Shown here piece after piece: positions 18,034 through 26,628 of a DNA stretch of 45,731 nucleotides. A model generated the notes under the pieces. The model worked only from the letters and a program-made list of their open reading frames with translations. It had not been told where the DNA came from and searched no databases. This DNA comes from Rhodothermales bacterium (GTDB taxonomy: Bacteria; Bacteroidota; Rhodothermia; Rhodothermales; UBA10348). Within the stretch, counting starts at the first letter, position 1. Each line of letters begins with the position of its first letter. The stretch is from positions 1 to 45,731 of the forward strand of contig JAFMNH010000006.1 of the NCBI GenBank assembly GCA_017859335.1. The letters run 5' to 3'. The position numbers and the translations under genes are program-made.

Positions 18034-21000
18034 CTACTTGACCAGCATCATGGTGCCGGTCATGACCTTGTCTTCCGTTACGACCTGGTAGATGTAGACG
18101 CCGGTTGGCCAGTCTCCTGCCGCCACGGTGACGTCGTGGACGCCTGCTGTCTGTCTGCCCGAGAAAAGGGTTGTGACTTTCTGGCCGAGCACGTTGTAGA
18201 CGTCAATCCGAACATCCACGGTCGCAGGCAATGCGTAGCGTATCGTGGTTGAGGGATTGAAGGGGTTGGGATAATTACCTTCCAGCCGGTAGGAGGTTGG
18301 AAGCGGATCATCCGATACCGCTTCGATGGGGCGCATGGCGCCCTCTGCCGTCTGCAGGGTACCCTTGATCGAGTGGATACCTTCTCCGGTGACTTTCAGG
18401 ATCAGGCGCCCGAATTCTCCCGATTCCACCGGTTCAAGACCGACGGCTGCCATCATCACCCGGCCGTCCTGGTCGTTGCGCATGACCATCCATTGTTCCG
18501 GCAGGTCCAGGTCCATGGATGCCACCGCTACGTGCGATGCATCAAAGGTCAGGTCCAGCTCGAACCCGGTGGTGGATCCGGCCACGAGAGGAATGATGAC
18601 TTCGTGCGCCTCGGCGTCATCCAGGATGGGGCTGCGACTTTCGCTGCTGTTCTTGGCAGCCACGGCCGGCTGCTCGGCAACGCACGCCTCGTCTACAGGG
18701 AAGCATTCGATGGATCGAACGATGTAGCGCAAGAGGGTGACGACGTCCGAAACGTTGACGCTGCCTTCTCCGGTTACATCGGCTGCCACCGAGATCTCCG
18801 CATCGATCTGCACGATGTAGCGCAGCATGGTGACGGCGTCAGCCACATTGACCGATTCGTCCGCATTGGCGTCTCCTGTCCGTCGGCCGGTCGTCACGCG
18901 CAGCCGGAAGGTTGTCTGCGCAGTTTCCGAGCCGTCCGTGACGATCAGTGTCACGTCGGAGAATCCGTGTCTGTTGGGCTCAGGATTCAGTGTGACGCTT
19001 CGATTACGCCCCATCGTTCCCTCGAGAAGGATACCAGAGACGGGGAGCAGGTTCTCGTTCGAAGAGGTGGCCGAGACCGATACCTTCCCGGGAGTAACCG
19101 TGAACGCAATGGGTCCGACGGGTACGCCGACGCCTGTTTCCTGGTCAGCGATGGCACTGATGCCCAACTCATCCGTGTGCGGCGCGGAGAGCAGGACCGT
19201 GGCAACATCGGATTGAAGTACACCATCACTGGCCACATACGTGAAGAGCAACTCTTCTACATGCTCTACCGAAGGCGTATACCGGAACGAGCCGTCCGCC
19301 TCAAGCACGAGTTCGCCAGCGGCGGGTGGTGCAACGAGCTCTGCCGTAAGCGGGTCGCCATCCGGATCCCAGTCATTTGCGAGCACGCCATTCTCAGCGT
19401 TGATCACGAGGACCTCGAGATCGACCAGCTCATAGACGTCGTCCACGGCAACCGGTGTGCCGGCTGCGACCACGGTAACCCGGAATGTCGTAGCACTACT
19501 TTCCAGGCCATCTGATACCGTGATCGTAACGTTCGCTGAGCCGGTTTCCCCGCTGACGGTGTAGAGTGTAGCGGTACGGCTTGCATCGCTTCCTTCGATC
19601 ACGATCCCGACCGGGGGAAGCAAGGTTGGGTTGTCTGACTCGGCCTGGATGTGCAGGGCGTTCAGGTCGGTATCCGCATCGGCCACTGTGAAGGGCACCA
19701 CGTACGGTCCGGAGCCGGCGTGCACCGTGCGATCCGCAACGGACGTGATGTCAGGCGCGTTCATACTCTGAACCTCCAGGTCAAACTGCATCTGATCGCC
19801 ACCGGAGGCGGTAGCAATCGTGATCGTTGCGAGACCCATTTCCCCAGCTGTTGTCTGCAGCGTTACGGTCCGCTGACGGCCCTTACCACCCAGTGTGATG
19901 GATGTATTGGGTACGAGCGCCTGGTTGCTTGAATTGGCAATCAAACTGGCATGACCCGGGCGGACGGTAAAGGAAAGGGGACCTACCGTTTCGCCGGATT
20001 TGGCCATCTGGTCGGGAATTTGACTGATGGCTGCGGCGTGTTCCAGTGCCAGGGTTACCGTGGCTGTTTCGGAAGTCAGAGACCCGTCAAAAGCCTGATA
20101 GGTAAATGTCAGCGGTTCCTCTTCTTCTCCGCCCTCGGGAGGAGAAGACGACAGTACACCAAGGTCGGCCTGCGGCAACACATCGGTCTCCGAGGGGAGG
20201 GCATCGTGGGAGTGCTCATCAACCGGCACGTAGGTGAACGAGCCGTCTGGATTCAACGTCAGGGTGCCCGTGGCCGGTGGGTCGACCAGGATAGCCGTCA
20301 ACGCGTCACCATTCGGATCGGAGTCGTTGGCAAGTACGCCACTGGCGGCGTCGACGACCAACGTCTCTCCCTCGGCAGCCGTGTAGATATCATCTACGGC
20401 TACAGGGGGCTGGTTGGCCGCACCTACCGTCAGATTGAAGGTCTCGCTGGCTGTATGACCATCCTCATCCTCGACGGTAATGGTAACCTGAGCAGAGCCG
20501 AAGGCATCAGCGGCCGGAGTCAGCGTGATGGTTCTGTCCGTCCCCGAGCCCCCCAGGTCAATGTTCGCATCCGGTAGCAGCGTCTGATTCGACGAAACAG
20601 CGGTTACGGCCAGATTCTCCGCAGCTGTTACAGCATCCGACACCGTAAATGAGACAGGACCAACTGGCGTGTTTTCCAGTGTTTCCTGATCAGATATCGT
20701 GCTGATCGTCGGTGCATCGACGGCAGTTACCGTCACCATGAAGGTCTCGCTCGCCGAGAGTTCGCCATCAGATACCGTGACCGTTACAAGGGCCGTACCT
20801 GCAGCATTCGGGGCGGGTGTCAAGGTAATGGTTCGCTCGGCCGTCGATCCACCCAGCGTTATTGCGGCATCAGGAATGACACCCTGATTGTCAGAGACCG
20901 CCGTGACGATCAGATCCGCCGAGGCCGTCTCCACGTCGGCCACGAGGAAGGTGATCGGACCCACAGCCACATCCTCCGCTGTCGTCACATCTGCAATCTC

Positions 21001-24000
21001 CGAGATGGTCGGTGCGTCGTTGACGGCACGAACCGTTATCGTGAAGGAGGTGCTTGCAGACAGACCGTCCTCATCCCGAACCGTTACCGTTACGCCCACT
21101 GTTCCGGAGGCGTATTTCACCAGTGTCATCTTCATGACACGCATGTCACCGCCACCGTGGAAGGCTATGTTTTCGTCCGGCAGCAGGGCCTGGTTGTCGC
21201 TCACGGCCGTAACCGTCAGTCCCTCTCCGTGGGACATGTCATCCTTGACCTGGATACCGGTAATTTCCACCACATCGCCCTCGTCGGCCGCCTGATCATC
21301 GATCGCAGAGATCGTCGGCGGCATATTCTCACCGATCAGGATGCTGACCGTGGTGATAGCGGAGGTAAAGGTGCCGTCAAACGCCTGGTAGGTGAAGACG
21401 ATGGTGGACTCGCCGACATTGGGATCCTGCACGTAGCTGAAGGATCCATCCGGATTGAATGACAGGGCGCCGTGCTCAGGCGGTGCAACGAGCTGTGCGG
21501 TCAGCGCATCGCCATCTACATCCGTGTCATTGGCCAAGACGCCTTCTTCCGCTGACACGATGAGCACAACGTCGTCCGCAACGCGATAGCTGTCTTCGGT
21601 AGCCGATGGCGGCGTGTTTTCAGCGCTTACTGTGAGGACGAAGGCAACGCTGTTGACGTTTCCATCGCCGTCCTCTACGGTCAGGGTAACCGTCGACTGC
21701 CCCCAGACACCCGGCGCAGGTGTCATCGTGATGGAGCGATCCTCGGCAGCGCCAGCGAGTTCAATACCCCCATCCGGCAGAACCGTCTGATTCGATGAGG
21801 AAGCCGACACCATCAATTCAGATGCCGGCGTCACGGTATCAGTAATGGTGAAGGCAACAGGTCCGAGCGGCGTATCCTGGGCCGTCACCTGGTCGGCAAT
21901 GGCGCTGATGACCGGCGCATCCACCGCGCTAACGGTCAGGAGGAAGCTGGTGGATGTGGTCAGCTCGCCATCGGAAACGTAGAGCGTGACCGTCGCCAGT
22001 CCTGCCTGGTTTGCAGCCGGCGTCAGAAGAACCGTCCGATCCGAGCCGGAGCCACCCAGCAGGATGTTGCCGTCGGGGAGCAGTCGCTGGTTGTCCGATG
22101 TTGCTGACGTTGTAAGCAGATCCACATCGGTATCCATGTCGGAGACCGTGAAAGCAAGCGGTCCGACAGGTGTATCTTCTGCCGTCTCCACGTTGTCCAC
22201 GCCACTGATGCCGGGAGCATCATTTACTGGCGTCACAGTCAGGACGAAGGAGGTAGAGGTTGAAAGGCTACCATCCGAGACCGTCACGGAGATGGTTGCC
22301 TGACCGGTTTGATCAGGTGCCGGCATGATGGCCAGCCCGCGATTGGCTGATCCTCCTTCGACTGCAATATTTGCATCCGGAATAAGGCTCTGATTATCCG
22401 AGCTGGCCGTGACGATCAGTGTGTTGGCCGGCGATTCGGCATCTCCGATGGTGAAGTGGATCTCTTCAGGAGGCGTGTCCTCCGCCGTTGTCTGATCGGC
22501 GATTGAGGAGATCGAGGGGGGTGAGTTGAAGGCGAGGACGGTGACGAGGACCTGTGCAAACACCTGCTCGCCATCGGCATCTTCGATGGTGTAGACGAAT
22601 GAGTCCGTTCCGGAGAAGCCTGCATCCGGCGTATACACGATATCTTGCGCCTGACCCATTCCGATGGAAGCCGTGCCATGCGCAGGATCGGCTACCTCGA
22701 TGATGTCAAGAGAGGCCCCGCTGTCGTTGGCCAGGACGTCAATACGCACCGCCGTCTCATACTGCGTCGATGCCACGTCCGCTCGGGCCACGGGGGTATC
22801 CGGAGGTGTTTCGGGGTCATATACCCAGAGTTCGCGGCCGTTGACCTGGTCGCTTGCCGAGAAGAACAGGGTTCCTCCCCCGTCGGTCAGCGAAAGCGGG
22901 GCCGAACTGGCTGCACCGGAGCTGATGTCCATTACCATGAAGGTGCCTCCGGGGGTGCCATCGCTTTGCCACAGCTCCACGCCAGCCGTACCGTCATTCG
23001 CCGTGAAGAGGAGTTTGTCGGATCCAGTGAGCCCGGTGAAATACATGAAGGCCGGTTCGCCATCGGCACGGACATCCTTCACCTTGACGGTGCCTTCTTC
23101 GGTGCCGTCACTTTTCCACAGCGCCGTGCCTTCTTGGGTGCCATCATTGGCAGAAAAGAACAGGCGACTGCCTGCCGCTACCAGGTTGGTTGGTAGGGAC
23201 GGTGCGTCACCTACCCAGATATCCTTGACCAGTCGCGTTCCGGCCATGGTGCCATCACTGGCCCAGAGCTCCGCCCCCTGCAGGCCGTTCTCAGCCGCAA
23301 AAAAGAGTTGGTCGCCAACGACAGTCACATGCTTGGGTGCGCCGTCACCGGCCGTGTTGATGTCCTTGACCATGAACGTACCCGCTTCCGTGCCATCCGA
23401 CGTCCATAGCTCTGCGCCGAACGCGGCTGTATTGGCCGGGAAGTAGATTCGATCGCCCATCACCACAAACCGTTCGGGCGAAGATCCTTCGATGCCCGGA
23501 TTGATGTCCTTGACCAGTTCGGTGGTGGTACCGTCCGTGCGCCAGAGTTCGTCGCCATGTTGACCGTCATCGGCCCGGAAGTACACCCATGCGCCAAGGA
23601 CGGTGTGCCAATGGGGAGAGGATGATCCGGCGCCGGGATTGATATCCATTACCATGAACGTTCCCTCCGGGGTGCCGTCGCTTCTCCACAGTTCAGACCC
23701 ATTCGTGCCGTCATCCGCCATGAAATAGGCTATTCCGTCCATGACGCCGATATGTTCGGGATGGGAGCCATCGGCGCCCGGATGGATGTCACGGGTCAAC
23801 CGGGTCCCGGCAGCCGTGCCGTCCGTGACCCATACCTCGTCCCCACTCGTGCCGTCATTGGCTCGAAAGAAGAGAAGGCCGTTTCCTGCGGCGAGCCAGC
23901 TCGGATCGGAGTCCTCCAATGGATTGATATCCGCAACGAGGACAGTTCCCATCGCTGTCCCGTCCGTTTTCCAGAGCTCGATGCCCATTCCTTCGTTGTC

Positions 24001-24156
24001 GCCGGCGAAATACATCTGCCCGTCCATCCAGGCGAATTCTTTCGGTGCCGAACTTTCTCCGCCGACCCATATGTCCTTGACCAGGGTCTGGGCAAATGTG
24101 GTCGGGGTGGTTAGCGCTGCTATGGCAAGCAGTAGAATCGTAACACGCGTTTTCAT
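18034..24156 (-). CDS. T9SS-secreted giant protein with ELWxxDGT repeats, Ig-like repeats and dockerin
   Basis: I start this at ATG 24156 (MKTRVTILLLAIAALTTPTTFAQ, a signal peptide) with GGAGG eight bases upstream; the track start at 24603 is too early. Of 2,040 residues, about 60-443 hold eight ELWxxDGT repeats (for example GSELWRSDGTPEGTFMV) and a final ELWVYDP. Nine related Ig-like repeats (ISxIADQxTAEDTPVGP) follow, interspersed with four cadherin-like GVLANDxDPDGD domains. One of these carries a 30-residue insertion. Residues about 1760-1817 form a type I dockerin with two Ca-binding F-hands (DANADESVNVAD and DVTGEGSVNVSD, each followed by LRYIV). A cohesin-like beta region (GFELDLTFDASHVAV) and the sorting domain from about 1958 (YPNPFNP) end the protein. 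It is predicted to be exported by T9SS. No enzyme domain is visible. Dockerins bind cohesins, and cohesin-like domains occur in the next gene. Confidence 0.88.
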   Translation of the reverse strand: MKTRVTILLLAIAALTTPTTFAQTLVKDIWVGGESSAPKEFAWMDGQMYFAGDNEGMGIELWKTDGTAMGTVLVADINPLEDSDPSWLAAGNGLLFFRANDGTSGDEVWVTDGTAAGTRLTRDIHPGADGSHPEHIGVMDGIAYFMADDGTNGSELWRSDGTPEGTFMVMDINPGAGSSSPHWHTVLGAWVYFRADDGQHGDELWRTDGTTTELVKDINPGIEGSSPERFVVMGDRIYFPANTAAFGAELWTSDGTEAGTFMVKDINTAGDGAPKHVTVVGDQLFFAAENGLQGAELWASDGTMAGTRLVKDIWVGDAPSLPTNLVAAGSRLFFSANDGTQEGTALWKSDGTEEGTVKVKDVRADGEPAFMYFTGLTGSDKLLFTANDGTAGVELWQSDGTPGGTFMVMDISSGAASSAPLSLTDGGGTLFFSASDQVNGRELWVYDPETPPDTPVARADVASTQYETAVRIDVLANDSGASLDIIEVADPAHGTASIGMGQAQDIVYTPDAGFSGTDSFVYTIEDADGEQVFAQVLVTVLAFNSPPSISSIADQTTAEDTPPEEIHFTIGDAESPANTLIVTASSDNQSLIPDANIAVEGGSANRGLAIMPAPDQTGQATISVTVSDGSLSTSTSFVLTVTPVNDAPGISGVDNVETAEDTPVGPLAFTVSDMDTDVDLLTTSATSDNQRLLPDGNILLGGSGSDRTVLLTPAANQAGLATVTLYVSDGELTTSTSFLLTVSAVDAPVISAIADQVTAQDTPLGPVAFTITDTVTPASELMVSASSSNQTVLPDGGIELAGAAEDRSITMTPAPGVWGQSTVTLTVEDGDGNVNSVAFVLTVSAENTPPSATEDSYRVADDVVLIVSAEEGVLANDTDVDGDALTAQLVAPPEHGALSFNPDGSFSYVQDPNVGESTIVFTYQAFDGTFTSAITTVSILIGENMPPTISAIDDQAADEGDVVEITGIQVKDDMSHGEGLTVTAVSDNQALLPDENIAFHGGGDMRVMKMTLVKYASGTVGVTVTVRDEDGLSASTSFTITVRAVNDAPTISEIADVTTAEDVAVGPITFLVADVETASADLIVTAVSDNQGVIPDAAITLGGSTAERTITLTPAPNAAGTALVTVTVSDGELSASETFMVTVTAVDAPTISTISDQETLENTPVGPVSFTVSDAVTAAENLAVTAVSSNQTLLPDANIDLGGSGTDRTITLTPAADAFGSAQVTITVEDEDGHTASETFNLTVGAANQPPVAVDDIYTAAEGETLVVDAASGVLANDSDPNGDALTAILVDPPATGTLTLNPDGSFTYVPVDEHSHDALPSETDVLPQADLGVLSSSPPEGGEEEEPLTFTYQAFDGSLTSETATVTLALEHAAAISQIPDQMAKSGETVGPLSFTVRPGHASLIANSSNQALVPNTSITLGGKGRQRTVTLQTTAGEMGLATITIATASGGDQMQFDLEVQSMNAPDITSVADRTVHAGSGPYVVPFTVADADTDLNALHIQAESDNPTLLPPVGIVIEGSDASRTATLYTVSGETGSANVTITVSDGLESSATTFRVTVVAAGTPVAVDDVYELVDLEVLVINAENGVLANDWDPDGDPLTAELVAPPAAGELVLEADGSFRYTPSVEHVEELLFTYVASDGVLQSDVATVLLSAPHTDELGISAIADQETGVGVPVGPIAFTVTPGKVSVSATSSNENLLPVSGILLEGTMGRNRSVTLNPEPNRHGFSDVTLIVTDGSETAQTTFRLRVTTGRRTGDANADESVNVADAVTMLRYIVQIDAEISVAADVTGEGSVNVSDVVTLLRYIVRSIECFPVDEACVAEQPAVAAKNSSESRSPILDDAEAHEVIIPLVAGSTTGFELDLTFDASHVAVASMDLDLPEQWMVMRNDQDGRVMMAAVGLEPVESGEFGRLILKVTGEGIHSIKGTLQTAEGAMRPIEAVSDDPLPTSYRLEGNYPNPFNPSTTIRYALPATVDVRIDVYNVLGQKVTTLFSGRQTAGVHDVTVAAGDWPTGVYIYQVVTEDKVMTGTMMLVK
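20122..20211 (-). repeat. in-frame 90-bp palindrome-bearing insertion inside an Ig-like domain
   Basis: Compared with the sister domain in the same protein (SVEHVEELLFTY), this copy reads VDEH, then 30 extra residues, then EEPLTFTY. The insert includes SSSPPEGGEE, encoded by a near-perfect palindrome (CTTCTCC GCCCTCGGGA GGAGAAG, 20124-20147). The length is a multiple of three, so the frame is kept. Whether the element occurs elsewhere in the genome cannot be told here. Confidence 0.5.
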
Positions 24157-24593
24157 GGCCGGTGCCTCCATTGCACTGTCATTGAATCTTCCTCCAGGTG
24201 TAGTAGACCTGACAGCTCGGTCAGCAGCAGGTCCACGTGCATTTGAGGAGCATTCTATCAGCCAGATGGGCCGCGCTTCGACAGGGAAAGTGGATTCTTC
24301 GATCGGAGAAATGCCGTAACACGGTCCCCTTACAATGCTCAGGCAGATATCGGTGGATGCCCTGATCGGGCTGAGCAAAAGGTGCATTTCCGGGCGCTTT
24401 GGAGGGCTATCCAGGATGGGTGACCGAGCCGTTCGTGGTTGCTTTGCCCAGGGTCTCTTCAGCATGCCCCTCATCCGGGCAAACAGGCTTCCCCGGCATC
24501 GTCGCAGCCGTCGCCTGCGTTGATTGCTCCAGCAACAGACCCTGTTCACCCGTGGGGCACATCGCTCGTGTGTCCGATTGCCGGAGCGGCACC
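24157..24593. other. divergent intergenic region between two T9SS cargo genes
   Basis: 437 bases between the divergent starts at 24156 and 24594. Open frames run through it on both strands, which is why the track starts are too early, but they show no protein-like features and end in signal peptides downstream. It should hold promoters for both genes. I saw no convincing TTG/TAnnTTTG Bacteroidota promoter or operator. Confidence 0.5.
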
Positions 24594-26111
24594 ATGAAAA
24601 CACGTTGTACCAATCTTGTCTCGGCAGGCCTTCTGGTCTTTCTGGTGGCCATGCCGAATACCGCCCTTGCGCAGCAGGGCGCCATGCTTCACACCTGGCC
24701 CGACTCCTTGATCCTGCAGACCTATACGGGGACCATCATCATGGACGACTCGGGAACCCGGTCGGTGTATTTCCTGGATACGGACGGCGACGAAGCAGCC
24801 GATTATCATCTTTCATTCGGCCCGTGGTGGTATGTGCCCGACAGTGGGGCCGAGCGGCCTTCGGATGGCGATATGGTGACGGTTGTCGCTGCCGAGTGGG
24901 ATAGCCAGATCCCGAATACGCTCATGGTGTTCGAACTGGATGGTCTCGTATGGAGGGATCCGGTCGAGTATGGACGCTTCGGATGGAACAGCCTTCCCGT
25001 CTGGGAGCCGAGCGTACCGCTCATCACGGTTACGGGCATTGTCCACGTGGATACCACCTATTTCTATCACCACTGGTATCTGGATACGGACGATGATGAC
25101 GTCGTCGATTACCGGCTTGGGTTCGGTCCGCCGTGGTTCGAGCCGGAATCCGGTGCCGTCCGACCGGAGGAAGGGCAGGAGGTCACCGTTACCGGGCGGG
25201 TGCACTATACAAGTGGAATTGACATCCTGGCCGTTTTCGAGCTGGACGGTCTCCTGTGGCGGGAAGCCCGGAAGCCCTCTCCGTGGGCAGGGACCTGGAT
25301 GCGCAAGGACATGATACAGCATGCCTATTCGCATGCGCGCAACGACAGTGCCAGCTGGATCCAGTTCCCTCCCGGAGCCATGACACGTGGCAGCGGGCAG
25401 CATGGCGGCGGCATGGGTTCCTATGCGTGGCCTGATTCGGCTTACGTCGAGTTCTGGCGCATTCACCCCGACAGCCTTCCTGGTGCCCAGTATCAGGAGC
25501 AGAACCGATACCGGTTCACGGCGCACTACCTGAACATGCACGATCCCCAGGGAAACGGAATGATGAATGGCCGCTACGGTGGTCGGGACGGTCGGATCCA
25601 GTTTGCCCAGAGGGCACGGTTGCGGCTGCATTACGACGATCAAGAGCGCGAGCGCCTGTATCTACATCGAAGCACGATCCGCGTCGAGGCATGGAATCGG
25701 GAGACCCACCAGTGGGACATTGTGGAAGGTGTCACCGTGGAAACAGACGAGAACAGTGTCAGCTTCGAGCCGGAATCAGTGTACATGTATTACGCTGTAT
25801 CCGCCTCCAGTGCTGCTACCGATGTTGAGCCCGGAGACGCCCTACCTTCCTCCTTCATGCTGGGGCAGAACTATCCAAACCCGTTCAATCCCATCACGAA
25901 TATTCCGTTCACGCTGGAGCGATCACAGCCGATCACGCTGCAGGTGTTTGATGCGCTTGGTCGATGGGTGGAGACGGTGGTCGAGGGGCATATGCCTGCG
26001 GGGTCGTACACCATTCGATTCGATGCCCGGGACCTTCCGAGCGGCGTCTACATGTACCAGATCCGGGGCGGAACCTGGGTGATGACACGCCCCATGACCC
26101 TTCTCAGATAA
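24594..26111 (+). CDS. T9SS-secreted protein with duplicated OB-like domain
   Basis: I start this at ATG 24594 (MKTRCTNLVSAGLLVFLVAMPNTALAQ, a signal peptide) with GGAG nine bases upstream; the track start at 24399 precedes it by 65 codons of non-signal sequence. The 505-residue product holds two copies of a domain of about 85 residues (about 36-122 and 140-225). They share the pattern YFLDTDGDEAADYHLSFGP / WYLDTDDDDVVDYRLGFGP and end in VFELDGLVWRD / VFELDGLLWRE. The strand-rich pattern recalls an OB-like fold. A middle region of unknown function contains GQHGGGMGSYAWPDS. The last 80 residues are a type A sorting domain (LGQNYPNPFNP ... YMYQIRGG). It is divergent from the dockerin protein gene. 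Secretion through T9SS is well supported; function is unknown. Confidence 0.85.
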   Translation: MKTRCTNLVSAGLLVFLVAMPNTALAQQGAMLHTWPDSLILQTYTGTIIMDDSGTRSVYFLDTDGDEAADYHLSFGPWWYVPDSGAERPSDGDMVTVVAAEWDSQIPNTLMVFELDGLVWRDPVEYGRFGWNSLPVWEPSVPLITVTGIVHVDTTYFYHHWYLDTDDDDVVDYRLGFGPPWFEPESGAVRPEEGQEVTVTGRVHYTSGIDILAVFELDGLLWREARKPSPWAGTWMRKDMIQHAYSHARNDSASWIQFPPGAMTRGSGQHGGGMGSYAWPDSAYVEFWRIHPDSLPGAQYQEQNRYRFTAHYLNMHDPQGNGMMNGRYGGRDGRIQFAQRARLRLHYDDQERERLYLHRSTIRVEAWNRETHQWDIVEGVTVETDENSVSFEPESVYMYYAVSASSAATDVEPGDALPSSFMLGQNYPNPFNPITNIPFTLERSQPITLQVFDALGRWVETVVEGHMPAGSYTIRFDARDLPSGVYMYQIRGGTWVMTRPMTLLR

Positions 26112-26188
26112 CGCCCTCACGGGGCGCCCTGAGTCAGCTCCCATTCCGGTACGGCGAGAGGGGGGACACTGCGTCAGTACCGGACACC

Positions 26189-26229
26189 GGCCGGGTGCGG
26201 CACGACTTCTGTCGATGCCGCACCCGGCC
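26189..26229 (+). terminator. hairpin terminator after the T9SS cargo gene
   Basis: A 14-bp inverted repeat (GGCCGGGTGCGGCA) encloses a CGAC/GTCG inner stem. It lies 77 bases past the stop at 26111. The following CTTCCATTAGGCGTTTTTG includes a short T-run at some distance. Confidence 0.65.
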
Positions 26230-26628
26230 CTTCCATTAGGCGTTTTTGTAGTCAATTAAAATGTAACTTTAAAAGTTACATTAACACTGCCCTCAGGCGC
26301 GTGAACAAACCTTCAGCTCGGGAATCAGCGGGGAGGAACGCCTGACCAATTGCGCGGATGCGGGTTTTTTTACGTTCTTGAGGGCGTTACCCTTCTCCGC
26401 GGTCGTCGTTTGTTTCGGGAGCAGGTGTTGGTAGCGTCCGCTCCCCGGAGCTGCTCGCACGTTCACGGCCCTCCTCCCTGCTCCGGGACATGTGCCCACA
26501 GCCGTTTCGCCTTCCATTCCGCCTCCCATGAATCGCTTCAAAACCGGCGTTTACGTGTATGCATCGCCTGGCGGTGCCTGCGCCTTGTCACAAGCTGAGA
26601 TCTGCAGGATGCAGCAGGAGGTAGGCGC
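26230..26628. other. intergenic region with AT-rich palindrome
   Basis: 399 bases without a credible gene. The left part (26240-26285) is markedly AT-rich against a GC-rich background and holds a 19-base palindrome. A run of seven T at about 26367-26373 follows GC-rich sequence without a strong stem. The two short ORFs listed here (82 aa on each strand) have no ribosome site or protein-like composition. Confidence 0.5.
26262..26280. promoter_or_regulatory. AT-rich perfect palindrome, candidate operator
   Basis: TGTAACTTTAAAAGTTACA has 9-bp perfect arms around one base. It lies within the only AT-rich island nearby, about 350 bases before the acyltransferase gene. TAACTTTA inside it resembles the Bacteroidota -7 element TAnnTTTG, with a TTTTTG 15 bases upstream. 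The size and symmetry fit a dimeric repressor site. I cannot name the regulator. Confidence 0.45.

Noticed and set aside
18373-19515. 380-aa plus-strand ORF opposite the dockerin gene
   Set aside because: No ribosome site and no protein-like composition; antisense shadow.
14205-24156. cellulosome locus
   Set aside because: Cohesin-like and dockerin modules are present but no glycoside hydrolase or carbohydrate-binding module is near, so a cellulosome is not supported.
26293-26598. 82-aa ORFs on both strands in the gap before the acyltransferase
   Set aside because: No ribosome site, no hydrophobic or domain pattern, and they overlap each other.
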